From Litorimonas sp051251645 (lineage in GTDB: Bacteria > Pseudomonadota > Alphaproteobacteria > Caulobacterales > Maricaulaceae), in the NCBI GenBank assembly GCA_051251645.1, contig JBPOEY010000001.1, positions 372,001 through 436,000 on the forward strand: a stretch of 64,000 bases of DNA, given 5' to 3'. Shown piece after piece: positions 31,883-40,444 of the stretch. Within the stretch, counting starts at the first letter, position 1, and every line of letters starts with the position of its first letter. A program made the position numbers and the translations under genes. The notes below the pieces were generated by a model, which worked only from the letters and a program-made list of their open reading frames with translations, did not search any database and was not told where the DNA came from.

Positions 31883-33867
31883 CCGGTTCGATTTTCTCCA
31901 GAATAGGTCGCCGCAAAGGGGGATGCGATCACTGACCCTGCGGGGGCTGCGCCCATGTCACGACCGTTAGTATAGCGCCGCAGTGCAACAGAACCTGAAC
32001 GTTCGACCTGCGCGACGCCGTTCGCTGCGCCTCCAGAGAAGTTCCCTTCAATCGAATAAGAGCCATTCGAAGCACGGACAATACGGTAACCCGGCCCGTC
32101 TGCCACCCCAGCACGCGCATAGCCATAATGTTCGACAAGATTGCCGGCGCGATTGCGGAAGATGCCGACGCCCGACCCATTGGCGACGCCGTTTTCACAC
32201 GCGCCCAACCATGTGCCTGCTTCAACGGGACCATTATAGGCGCAGCGGGTTGCGACTGTATCGAGGGACCGTTGGTTCTCGGAATAAAGCTCGCCGAGTT
32301 TCGTCTTTAAATCCTCAAACCGGATCGCTGTAATCGTCTCATTACTATCGATGAGGTCGACTTGAATCTCTGTCTGCGCGTCCAATGCCGGAACAACAGA
32401 TTGGAGATAATTTGTCCCAACGCCTTTTGACAGCTTATTTCTGCGCATCGCTTCAGTGGCAGAAAAGATCGCGCCTTGGATTGCCGCGGTTAAGGCAACT
32501 TGTTCGCCAAGGTTGGGTCCGCTGTTGCGATTATTTCGGTTCAGGCAGTCTTGATAGCTTCGGCGTGTCGTGGCTTGGGAGCAGTCTTCTTGACTATCCC
32601 CACTATTGGCGATGACGGCTCCGGCGACAACCGCGGATAAAATGCCGAGGGCAACAGCGGTGTTTTGTTGTCGGGCTAATTTCCGACGCTGTTCTAACAC
32701 TCGGTATTCTGCCTTGAGCATATCGCGAACTTGGCCGCCCATCTCGCCATTAATGACGCCGTCATAAAGGCGAAGAGACTGGACGGAGAGATATTTCTGT
32801 TCGGCTTCCAACAGGCGTTCCGCATAACGAAAGCGCGTGAGATAATCCGGATCATCACTGCCGACTAAGGTCAACGCAGCCAGGTTCTCGTCATAATCCG
32901 CAATCACATCCGCGCGGCGCAACATCGCGGCCTTTGTCGCATCCGTGGTATTGATCATCATAATAATCTGATTGGCAAAACCGTCTGTGAACGGGGCTTC
33001 GAGGATATCCGTATCGTCAGCGCCCAATGTGGCGAGTGTCGCACCGTTCAACTGGATTTTTTCAATCGGGTAACTTTTGATGGCCCCGCTTGACTGCTGC
33101 CGGAGGTTTTGCGTGGCGGGCGAGAGGCGCGGTGTGCCGGATAGGTGACTTAGAATATCAAGCGCGGGAACCCCCGCTTCCATCCGACCTGACTGCATGG
33201 CTGTGGCGTCGGTGATAGCTTGTGAATAATTACCCCCTGCCGACGCCCCAATGATCGGTGCAGACGCCATTAAGATGCCCTCTGACCCAACGGCGGTACG
33301 GGGATCGGTTCTAACCGTGATGATTGGGGTGACAAGGTCACCAAAGCTAAGAGGCTTATCGCCCATCATTTTTTCAAGATCGGGGTAGCTGTAAGCCGTG
33401 AAATCGACGGTGACGACGGAGGCAATGCTCTCTGCTTGTGTCATGGGTTCAGATGTCAAGCTGCCGTCTGCGGCTTTGGTAATGCGGTGCGGGCTGAGCA
33501 AGACGGAATGTTCGGGCAGGCGCGATGCGAGTTCGCGATAGAGCGACATGGCGAAGAAGTTGGATTTCAAAATAACGGAGTCGGCGAGCGCTTGCGTCTC
33601 AACCGGATCAGACGCGCCCGTTCCGCCGCCAATGGCCATGCTGGCATAGGCGGCGGCGAAATCGGCTTCAGCATCATCTTCGATGAAGGCGGGGTAGCGC
33701 ACAATGGCGAGCGCCGTGCCGCGCGGAGCGGTCTGTGTGAGGCTAACATCTGGGCCAGAGACGAAGGTCGACGTCTGCACTCCTTTTGCCGTGGATGCGC
33801 AACCGGATGTGAGCGCGCCTGTTGCCAGCATGGATGTGCCGAGTAGGGATATGAGGGCTTTACGCAT
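31879..33867 (-). CDS. Large lipoprotein with MORN-like C-terminus
   Basis: 662 residues from ATG 33867; an upstream ATG at 33894 is in frame but adds only residues before the signal. Lipobox LTSGC. The N-terminal 350 residues are an unrecognised alpha/beta region. A Gly/Ala-rich hydrophobic stretch (VALGILSAVVAGAVIA) lies near 420, and the end has MORN-like repeats (GTWLGACENGVANGSGVG, YSIEGNFSGGAANGVAQVE). First gene of the seven-gene operon. As a lipoprotein it could anchor the complex to the outer membrane, by analogy with Pal-like parts. Confidence 0.72.
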   Translation of the reverse strand: MRKALISLLGTSMLATGALTSGCASTAKGVQTSTFVSGPDVSLTQTAPRGTALAIVRYPAFIEDDAEADFAAAYASMAIGGGTGASDPVETQALADSVILKSNFFAMSLYRELASRLPEHSVLLSPHRITKAADGSLTSEPMTQAESIASVVTVDFTAYSYPDLEKMMGDKPLSFGDLVTPIITVRTDPRTAVGSEGILMASAPIIGASAGGNYSQAITDATAMQSGRMEAGVPALDILSHLSGTPRLSPATQNLRQQSSGAIKSYPIEKIQLNGATLATLGADDTDILEAPFTDGFANQIIMMINTTDATKAAMLRRADVIADYDENLAALTLVGSDDPDYLTRFRYAERLLEAEQKYLSVQSLRLYDGVINGEMGGQVRDMLKAEYRVLEQRRKLARQQNTAVALGILSAVVAGAVIANSGDSQEDCSQATTRRSYQDCLNRNNRNSGPNLGEQVALTAAIQGAIFSATEAMRRNKLSKGVGTNYLQSVVPALDAQTEIQVDLIDSNETITAIRFEDLKTKLGELYSENQRSLDTVATRCAYNGPVEAGTWLGACENGVANGSGVGIFRNRAGNLVEHYGYARAGVADGPGYRIVRASNGSYSIEGNFSGGAANGVAQVERSGSVALRRYTNGRDMGAAPAGSVIASPFAATYSGENRTG

Positions 33868-33951
33868 GGGGCGGCTCCGGTAAGCGAGGGTCATGTCATA
33901 AGGTATGATGGAGACAACATTAACAGTAGCTGAGTTTTGGCTGTGATAAAT

Positions 33952-35727
33952 TCACCCATCCTGCAACGATTTCAAGCGTTCGAAGACACCTTTTTTCTGG
34001 CGCAGCTCCGCTTCGGTGCCTTCTTCGACGACTAAACCATTTTCGATCACATAGACTCGGTCGGCCCCTGCGATCGTGGACAGGCGATGTGCGATGACGA
34101 TGGTCGTGCGGCCCTCTGACAAGCGTTCCAGCGCGGCTTGGACTTTGAATTCGGATTCTGCGTCGAGCGCGGATGTCGCTTCGTCCAACAAGAGGATCGG
34201 TGCATCGCGCAGGAGCGCGCGGGCGATTGAGAGCCGTTGACGTTGCCCTCCGGATAGGGTGTCGCCAGATTCCCCGAGGATCGTGTCATACCCCTCTGGC
34301 AGAGCGGAGATGAAGCTGTGAGCGTCAGCGGCCTTAGCAGCTTTTATAATATCGTCTCGAGATGCGCCATCACGGCCCAAAGTAATATTATTCGCAACAG
34401 ATTCGGAAAACAGCGTCACATGCTGACTGACGAGGGCGATGTGGCGGCGCAGGCTGGTGACTGTCAGATCGCGTACATCGTGACCGTCGACGAGAACGCG
34501 GCCAGCTGTTGTGTCAAACAGGCGTGGGATGAGGTTTAGGATTGTGGACTTACCGCCACCTGATGGACCGACCAGCGCGATCCGTTGCCCCGGCTCAGCT
34601 TGGATCGACACACATTCCAAGGCGGTTGTTCCATCTGGGTATGTAAAGCGGACATTGTCCAACGCGACCGCGCCGCGCACGTCGGATAAATCGATGGCAT
34701 TGGAATGATCCGTAATTTCGGACCGCATGTCGGCAACGCTAAAAATTCGCGACAGGCTGGCGAGCATTTCCTGCACGACATTATTCATTGTGCCGAGCGC
34801 GCGCAGTTTTGGCGCTAACATGAACACGCCGGTCAAGACGGCGGCGATTTCACCGGGTGTGATGGCGTCCGCGCGTAAAAGCCAGATACCGAAAATCATC
34901 ACAGCGCCAATGGCGAAACCTCCAAGGATTTCGAGAATAGGGTCAACCCGAGCCTGTTGGCTGACAAGTTTGAGGAACAGCCGGATGCGCGTATCGAAAC
35001 TCTCGCCCAGCCGTACGCGTTCGCGGTCTTCCAGACCATAAGCCCGCGTAAGGCGCGCGCCGTCAAAGCTCTCTTTTAGCTCCGACGTGATCCGACCGAC
35101 ATGGGCCTGCGCGTCATTGGCCGACCCGCGCATTTTTTGCGACAGGGCGATCAAAGGCGCGAGGGCGAGGATAAAGATGAGCAAGGCCGCAGAGAGCTGC
35201 CAACTCTGCCAGAGCATGACAGCGATCGCAAAAATGACAACCAACACATCTCGGACGAGATTACCGATGATCCGTATCAACGCATTTGAGACAACGCCCA
35301 CATCCGAGACAAACCGGGATATCAGCGTGCCGGACGGCTCTGCATTGAATGTCGCGAGGTCTACATCCAAGGCCGCGTCATACATATGCGTCTGCATATC
35401 GGCGACCGCGTTCAGGGCAATATGATTGGTCGCTATCCGTTGCAGATAATTGGTGGCGGCGCTGATAAAGGGCACACCGATCACGATGGGCAGGACCATG
35501 CGCGCATAATCGACGACACTGCCACCGTCAGCGGCGGCGTCGATGACGATCTTGACGACGAAAATATAAGCGGCTGTCGCCGCCGCGTAGATCGTCATAT
35601 AGACAGCCGCAAGGATCAAGCGGCCACGCTGTGGCGCTAGATAGTCACGCCATAGACGCCGGATCAGCGCCTTGTCGTCAGAGGTCTGATGATCCGTGTT
35701 CGGCTCGTCAGGGGCGGAATCAGCCAA
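33952..35727 (-). CDS. ABC exporter, fused permease-ATPase (MsbA-like)
   Basis: 591 residues from a TTG start that overlaps the phosphatase stop by 8 bp. Six-TM exporter domain (about 20-320), then an ATPase with Walker A GPSGGGKST, signature LSGGQRQRLSIARALL, Walker B ILLLDEATSALD and switch His in VIAHRLS. The type exports lipids, lipopolysaccharide precursors or drugs as a homodimer; substrate not determinable. Genes from pmbA to here form one minus-strand run. Confidence 0.9.
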   Translation of the reverse strand: MADSAPDEPNTDHQTSDDKALIRRLWRDYLAPQRGRLILAAVYMTIYAAATAAYIFVVKIVIDAAADGGSVVDYARMVLPIVIGVPFISAATNYLQRIATNHIALNAVADMQTHMYDAALDVDLATFNAEPSGTLISRFVSDVGVVSNALIRIIGNLVRDVLVVIFAIAVMLWQSWQLSAALLIFILALAPLIALSQKMRGSANDAQAHVGRITSELKESFDGARLTRAYGLEDRERVRLGESFDTRIRLFLKLVSQQARVDPILEILGGFAIGAVMIFGIWLLRADAITPGEIAAVLTGVFMLAPKLRALGTMNNVVQEMLASLSRIFSVADMRSEITDHSNAIDLSDVRGAVALDNVRFTYPDGTTALECVSIQAEPGQRIALVGPSGGGKSTILNLIPRLFDTTAGRVLVDGHDVRDLTVTSLRRHIALVSQHVTLFSESVANNITLGRDGASRDDIIKAAKAADAHSFISALPEGYDTILGESGDTLSGGQRQRLSIARALLRDAPILLLDEATSALDAESEFKVQAALERLSEGRTTIVIAHRLSTIAGADRVYVIENGLVVEEGTEAELRQKKGVFERLKSLQDG

Positions 35728-36814
35728 TGATGCCGTCTTTGTCCGGATCGATCAGCTCATGCGCGTGTAGGATGAAATAGCGCGCGTGAGCGTTATCGAC
35801 GGTACGTTGCGCTGCCGATTTCCACGCATCATGTGCTTCGGCGTAGCTCGCATAGGCCCCGACAAAGTCGATGTCCTCGAGGTTTTTGAAAGTGGTGCGG
35901 CTCGGATCGACTAACTCACCGCCAATGACGAGGTGAAGAAGTTGAATCGGCGCTATGTCGCGGTCGCTCATGGTCGTTCCCAAATATCGATAGTCTTTCA
36001 GCGTGGCTTCGCCCGTCGTGAGCTTATCCATCACTGGTTTCAGTCGGTCCAATAGCAAGGCATGCAAGGCCGGGGAAGCGCAAATCACGCCCTTACCGGA
36101 TGTTGTTGGGCCATCAAAGCGCGGCGTGGCGCCGTATAGGTCGGTAATAACGGCTCCGGCCTCGGTCGCAATCAACGCCGCCGCCGCAATATCCCAATCG
36201 GATTTCGGTGTGAACGCGACGGTTCCGTCCGCATGTCCTGCCGCCACCATCGCAATGCGGTACGCCATGGAATTGCTGATTTTATAGGCCATCTCAGGAA
36301 AGCCGAGCCGTTTGAACTTGCGCGGATAGCCAACCATGGTGCAGCCATTCTCTTCGGTACAATTTCGGACATGCAGACGTTTGCCGTTTAACGTCGCGCC
36401 ACCGCCTCGCAGGGCGGAATAGAACTCGCCCTTCAGTGGGTTGAAAACGCAGCCTGCGACGGCCTCTCCGTCCTCAATAATGGCGACTGAGATCGCAAAT
36501 CCGGGTTTACGTTCGATAAAGGCGCGGGTGCCGTCAATCGGGTCGACAACGAAGGAACGTCTCCGCGTCCGGCGCGAATGATCATCCTTGGTTTCCTCGG
36601 ACAACCAGCCATAATCAGGCCGCGCCGCCGTCAATTCGCGGAGCAGGAAGTCATTGACCGCAATGTCGGCATCCGTGACCAGATGGTTATCGCTTTTGTC
36701 CCACACCCGGTCATCATTGCGGTTGTAGTGATCCAAGCAGAGTGTGCCAGCGGCTCGGACCGCGCGCTCTAGCAGGGCAAGATCGTCGCGATCTGCCGCG
36801 CTACCGCCCGGCAA
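35720..36814 (-). CDS. CysQ-type inositol-phosphatase fused to DUF4170
   Basis: 364 residues from a TTG start overlapping the pmbA stop by 14 bp. Residues 1-270 are an IMPase/3'(2'),5'-bisphosphate nucleotidase: metal-binding VVDPIDGTRAFIERK, EE in WLSEETK, and SDWDIAAAALIATEAGA. From about residue 285, MSDRDIAPIQLLHLVIGGEL … YFILHAHELIDPD is a DUF4170 domain, normally a separate small gene beside the phosphatase in alphaproteobacteria. Here it is in one continuous frame. CysQ recycles pAp formed in sulfate assimilation; the DUF4170 role is unknown. Confidence 0.85.
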   Translation of the reverse strand: MPGGSAADRDDLALLERAVRAAGTLCLDHYNRNDDRVWDKSDNHLVTDADIAVNDFLLRELTAARPDYGWLSEETKDDHSRRTRRRSFVVDPIDGTRAFIERKPGFAISVAIIEDGEAVAGCVFNPLKGEFYSALRGGGATLNGKRLHVRNCTEENGCTMVGYPRKFKRLGFPEMAYKISNSMAYRIAMVAAGHADGTVAFTPKSDWDIAAAALIATEAGAVITDLYGATPRFDGPTTSGKGVICASPALHALLLDRLKPVMDKLTTGEATLKDYRYLGTTMSDRDIAPIQLLHLVIGGELVDPSRTTFKNLEDIDFVGAYASYAEAHDAWKSAAQRTVDNAHARYFILHAHELIDPDKDGIIG

Positions 36815-38165
36815 TCGTCAACCCCTCGACAAGCACGCTCGGCGCATTGGTGTCGTAATGATACTGCAGGTCTGAGCCGGCGACTAAGCTGGCGAAGACA
36901 TCGCGTAGATTACCCGCAATAGTCACTTCGCTGACGGGATGGGTCAAAGCGCCATTCTCAATCGCAAAGCCGGAGACGCCGACGGAATAATCGCCCGTTG
37001 TCGGATTGAGCGAGGGGCCAAACATTTCTTTGATCATGAGGCCATTTCCGGCGATAGACACCAATTCACCCTGGCTTTTCTCTCCGGCGAGTAGCGCGAC
37101 GTTGGACGTGCTGATACCCGGCGGGCTGCTGAGACCGCGCGCGCCATGGGCATTGGTTTCAAGGCCAAGCTGACGGGCCGCGCTGGTATTTAATAGCCAA
37201 TTATTCAGGCGTCCATCGTCGATGATGTTGAACAGGGTCGTTCCAACCCCTTCACCGTCAAAAGGCCGCGAAGATAGACCGCGTTTTCGCAAGGGGTCCT
37301 CGACGATTTGTATGTCTTTTGAGAACAGGCTTGTGCCGAGATCATCTTTCAGAAAGGAGACACCGCGCGCGACGGCATTGCCACTGATGGCGCCAATTAA
37401 GGCGCCCACGAGGCTCGCAGAAACACGCCGATCAAAAATAACGGGAAAAGCCCCTGACGCCATGGATGTTGCGCCCAGCCGTCCGACGGCGCGTTCACCG
37501 GCGTGGCGACCAATATCCTCCGCCGCGCGTAAGTCGCTGAACCACCGCGTGCCGTGATGATCGTAATCGCGCTCCATGGCGCCGTCACGTTCTGCGACGG
37601 CTGAGACAGACAAGCCATGGCGAGAAGCCGCGTAACCGCCGTCAAATCCGGCGCTGGTACGCAGTCGGACGGCCGACCATGCCATGCTGGCTGACGCGCC
37701 TTCAGCTTGTCTGACACCTGGCACAGCGAGTGCCGCAGCTTCGACGTCAAGCGCCCGCGTTTTTAGCTCTGCAGGCAGCATTTCAGTCGGGTCAAACAGA
37801 TCAAGGCCGTCAGCATCACGCCGCGAGGACAAGCGTGCATCCGGAGCGAGGCCGCAGTAGGGGTCTTCGGGGGCCAGTTTAGCCATCGCAACAGCGCGCT
37901 CTGCGAGCCGTTGGATCGCGCCGTTCGACAGATCCGAGGACGAGACGCAGGCTTGGCGTTGTCCGACCATGACGCGCAGTCCAACGTCGAAGCCTTCGCT
38001 ATTGTCAATATCTTCTAACTCACCCCCGCGCACTGTAATGGATGCAGACCGCCCATAGAGACCCAGCGCATCGGCAGCATCCGCCCCTGCCGCGCGGGCA
38101 TGATCAATCAGCGCCGTGAGCGGCGCATCAAGCGGTTCGAGCGAGAGTGGGTCAGAGAGGGCCAA
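36801..38165 (-). CDS. pmbA: TldE/PmbA-type metallopeptidase subunit
   Basis: 454 residues. Matches the TldD/TldE (PmbA) family across the length: N-terminal SITVRGGELEDIDNSEGFDVGLRVMVG, central SFLKDDLGTSLFSKDIQIVEDP, C-terminal NPTTGDYSVGVSGFAIENG. It lacks the HExxxH motif of TldD and so is the TldE/PmbA partner. The TldD-TldE heterodimer degrades unfolded or small peptides and matures some peptide natural products. tldD is not in this window. Confidence 0.9.
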   Translation of the reverse strand: MALSDPLSLEPLDAPLTALIDHARAAGADAADALGLYGRSASITVRGGELEDIDNSEGFDVGLRVMVGQRQACVSSSDLSNGAIQRLAERAVAMAKLAPEDPYCGLAPDARLSSRRDADGLDLFDPTEMLPAELKTRALDVEAAALAVPGVRQAEGASASMAWSAVRLRTSAGFDGGYAASRHGLSVSAVAERDGAMERDYDHHGTRWFSDLRAAEDIGRHAGERAVGRLGATSMASGAFPVIFDRRVSASLVGALIGAISGNAVARGVSFLKDDLGTSLFSKDIQIVEDPLRKRGLSSRPFDGEGVGTTLFNIIDDGRLNNWLLNTSAARQLGLETNAHGARGLSSPPGISTSNVALLAGEKSQGELVSIAGNGLMIKEMFGPSLNPTTGDYSVGVSGFAIENGALTHPVSEVTIAGNLRDVFASLVAGSDLQYHYDTNAPSVLVEGLTIAGR

Positions 38166-38564
38166 TTAGACAGGCCCGTGCGCGAAAATGAGATAGAGCA
38201 GATAAAGACCCAGACCCAAGAAAGTGAAAAGGGTCATTAACGTCCCGATCAAGCGACCTTGCCCAAACGTCCCGCGCATACCGAGGAAATGCAGGATGCG
38301 ACCGATAAAGTAAGTTGCGCCGAAAATATGCGCCGTGATGGGGGAGCCGTTCATGAAGGCCAGAGCCAGCAGGCCGATGAGAGCCAGCGGCGCAACTTCA
38401 GCAAAGTTACCGTGCGCGCGAATACGCGATAGCATGTCGGCATCGCCACCATCGCCAAGATTGATTTTCTTTTTCTGCCGATGCAGCCCGATGCGCAACA
38501 TCAATACAGGATTGAAGAGCAGGCTGAGGGCGATATAAAATGCGACAATCTGAAAGGCGGTCAT
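38166..38564 (-). CDS. MAPEG-family membrane protein
   Basis: 132 residues, four TM helices (about 3-23, 50-70, 76-92 and 105-128). The MAPEG fingerprint is seen as SRIRAHGNFAEVAPLAL followed by an HIFGATYFIGRILH helix. Related proteins are membrane glutathione transferases and relatives; bacterial members are mostly uncharacterised. One base separates it from pmbA, and the FrnE-like gene, possibly also glutathione- or thiol-linked, precedes it. Confidence 0.88.
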   Translation of the reverse strand: MTAFQIVAFYIALSLLFNPVLMLRIGLHRQKKKINLGDGGDADMLSRIRAHGNFAEVAPLALIGLLALAFMNGSPITAHIFGATYFIGRILHFLGMRGTFGQGRLIGTLMTLFTFLGLGLYLLYLIFAHGPV

Positions 38565-38573
38565 GGTCGTCTC

Positions 38574-39230
38574 CTACGGGGTGGGTGGGGTCTTCAACGC
38601 CTCTTTGAAGGCGCGTTTATGTTTGTCTGGATCTTGCGCGCCTTGGACGGCGAATTGCCCATTGTAAATGAAGGTCGGCACGCCCGAGATGCCAAGACCG
38701 CGGAAAAACAGAATTTCTTGCTGAATTTCAAGCTTATCATCGTCGCGTGAGAGCAGCTCTCGGGTCAACTCCCCGTCCAGTCCCGCGTTATTCGCAATCG
38801 TCACCAAAACCTCAGTGTCGCCAATGTCTTTGCCTTCTTCGTGGAAGGCCCGGAAAATCGCTTCGGCAACACTGTCGCCAGCCTCTTGGCCCTGGGCCCA
38901 TTTCAAGAGGCGATGCGCGTTGAGGCTGTTTGGGCGGCGCGTAATGGCGGAAAAATTAAACGCAATACCGAACTCTTTCCCCGCGGCCTCTAAGCGCTCC
39001 CGGGAGCCCTTGAGGCGCTCTTTAGAATCGGCGCCAAATTTGGCCGTCATATATTCGCGGTAATCCTGACCCTCTTCAGGCACAGTCGGGTCCAACATAT
39101 AAGGGCGGAATGTCATTGATGGGCGAGGTTTGGCGCCCTTGGCGGCCGCGACATATTGCTTATAGCCAAGCCAGCACCACGGGCAGACAAAATCCGACAC
39201 GAGGTCGACTTGAATAGGAGTCTCTTGCAT
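38574..39230 (-). CDS. FrnE-like DsbA-family oxidoreductase
   Basis: 218 residues, no signal peptide. Thioredoxin fold with CPWC (C16, C19) in DFVCPWCWLGYK, helical insertion with NAHRLLKWAQ, and cis-Pro loop GISGVPTFIYNGQFAVQGAQ. This is the cytosolic FrnE/DsbA-like group implicated in thiol redox under oxidative stress. Likely co-transcribed with the MAPEG gene (9 bp). Confidence 0.9.
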   Translation of the reverse strand: MQETPIQVDLVSDFVCPWCWLGYKQYVAAAKGAKPRPSMTFRPYMLDPTVPEEGQDYREYMTAKFGADSKERLKGSRERLEAAGKEFGIAFNFSAITRRPNSLNAHRLLKWAQGQEAGDSVAEAIFRAFHEEGKDIGDTEVLVTIANNAGLDGELTRELLSRDDDKLEIQQEILFFRGLGISGVPTFIYNGQFAVQGAQDPDKHKRAFKEALKTPPTP

Positions 39231-39263
39231 GGTTTGGCGCTTAGCGAAGCCTGATGGCGATGT

Positions 39264-39866
39264 CTAATTCTCGACCCTGTAGGCGCGGGTGATTTTGACG
39301 GGTTGGGTCAAAAATTGATTGTCTGTGACGGGGCTAGGGCTGTCGCCGCCTGCCTCTCCCGCTTGGATAGCCTCGACGACATCCATGCCGCGCACAACGG
39401 TGCCAAAGGTGGCGTAGCCTGCGCCGTCCGGATTGCGTTCGCCGCCGGCATCGAGAAAACTATTATCGCCGATATTGATAAAAAAGTATCCAGCGCTGCC
39501 CGTGCCGGGGGCGTCGCGGGCGATGCTGATGACGCCGCGCGTATTCGACAAGCCCGTATCGGTCGTTAGCTCATGAGCGATCAGCGGCGTGTCGAATTCT
39601 TGCGATAATATCCCGCCTTGGATTAGGCTCATCCCCATATCGCGCGGGTCATTATCCGCGCGCACGACGCGGTAAAAGCCTTGCTGATTATACAGACCCT
39701 GATCGACGTGCATGAGGAAATCTGCTCCAGAAATCGGTGCATTATCGAGATGAACTTCAATCTCGATTTCGCCAAGTTCAGTCTCCAGAACCACATTGGG
39801 GCGTCCGTCGTCTGCGGCGGCGCAAGCCGATAAAATGAAGGCAAGCGGGAGGAGATAATGTTTCAT
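39264..39866 (-). CDS. Cyclophilin-type peptidyl-prolyl isomerase, lipoprotein
   Basis: 200 residues. Lipobox FILSACA with Cys15. Cyclophilin domain with GEIEIEVHLDNAPISGADFLMHVDQG, FYRVVR (catalytic Arg region), GVISIARDAPGTGSAGYFFINIGDN and YATFGTVVRGMDVVEAIQ. Envelope-located folding helper (PPIase). Upstream of the FrnE-like gene on the same strand. Confidence 0.9.
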   Translation of the reverse strand: MKHYLLPLAFILSACAAADDGRPNVVLETELGEIEIEVHLDNAPISGADFLMHVDQGLYNQQGFYRVVRADNDPRDMGMSLIQGGILSQEFDTPLIAHELTTDTGLSNTRGVISIARDAPGTGSAGYFFINIGDNSFLDAGGERNPDGAGYATFGTVVRGMDVVEAIQAGEAGGDSPSPVTDNQFLTQPVKITRAYRVEN

Positions 39867-39943
39867 AACGCGACTATACGCCTGTGTATGCGTGCGCGCT
39901 ACTCCCTTGCACGAAGAGGGGTGGCCGCTATCTCTACACTGTG

Positions 39944-40375
39944 ATGCATCTGCAGAAACTCTCCGTCGGATCGAAATCGATCGAAACGTTGGCCAACTGG
40001 CAGGAGACAGTCGTGGATCGTCGAAGAGCGGCCGGATTGTCGGCGCATCATGAACATGTCACCCGTATGTTCCCGAAACAGAAAGCTGCGCTGGAAGCGG
40101 GAGGCTCGATTTATTGGGTTATTAAGGGGATGATTTTGTGCCGTAATCCGATCGTTCGATTGGAAGAGGTCGTTCGACGGGATGGTGTGAAGGCGTGCTC
40201 CATCTTGATGGAACCAACTTTGATTCTCGTTATGCCAACTCCACGTCGTGCCTTTCAGGGCTGGCGCTATCTCAAACCCGAAGATGCGCCCCAAGATATG
40301 GGTGAGCCGATCGGGGACGACGATGAATTGCCGACCACTTTAATGCGAAAGCTCGTCGAGTTGGGGGCGTGGTAA
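39944..40375 (+). CDS. DUF1489-family protein
   Basis: 143 residues from ATG 39944 (the open frame begins at 39884, but the family starts with this MHLQKLSVG). Matches DUF1489, a conserved alphaproteobacterial family: SIETLANWQ, HVTRMFPKQKAAL, GGSIYWVIKGMILCRNPIVRLEEV and QGWRYLKPEDAPQD. Function unknown. Ends at a strong bidirectional terminator shared with the TonB receptor gene. Confidence 0.85.
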   Translation: MHLQKLSVGSKSIETLANWQETVVDRRRAAGLSAHHEHVTRMFPKQKAALEAGGSIYWVIKGMILCRNPIVRLEEVVRRDGVKACSILMEPTLILVMPTPRRAFQGWRYLKPEDAPQDMGEPIGDDDELPTTLMRKLVELGAW

Positions 40376-40392
40376 CTTTGTAATCCACCATA

Positions 40393-40422
40393 AAAAAGCC
40401 CGGTCGATTGACCGGGCTTTTT
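40393..40422. terminator. Bidirectional rho-independent terminator
   Basis: AAAAAGCCCGGTC (40393-40405), GATT loop, GACCGGGCTTTTT (40410-40422). A perfect 13-bp stem with A-tract on one side and T-tract on the other, between the converging DUF1489 and TonB-receptor genes. Confidence 0.92.
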
Positions 40423-40444
40423 CGTTTTTTGTGTCGAATGACGA

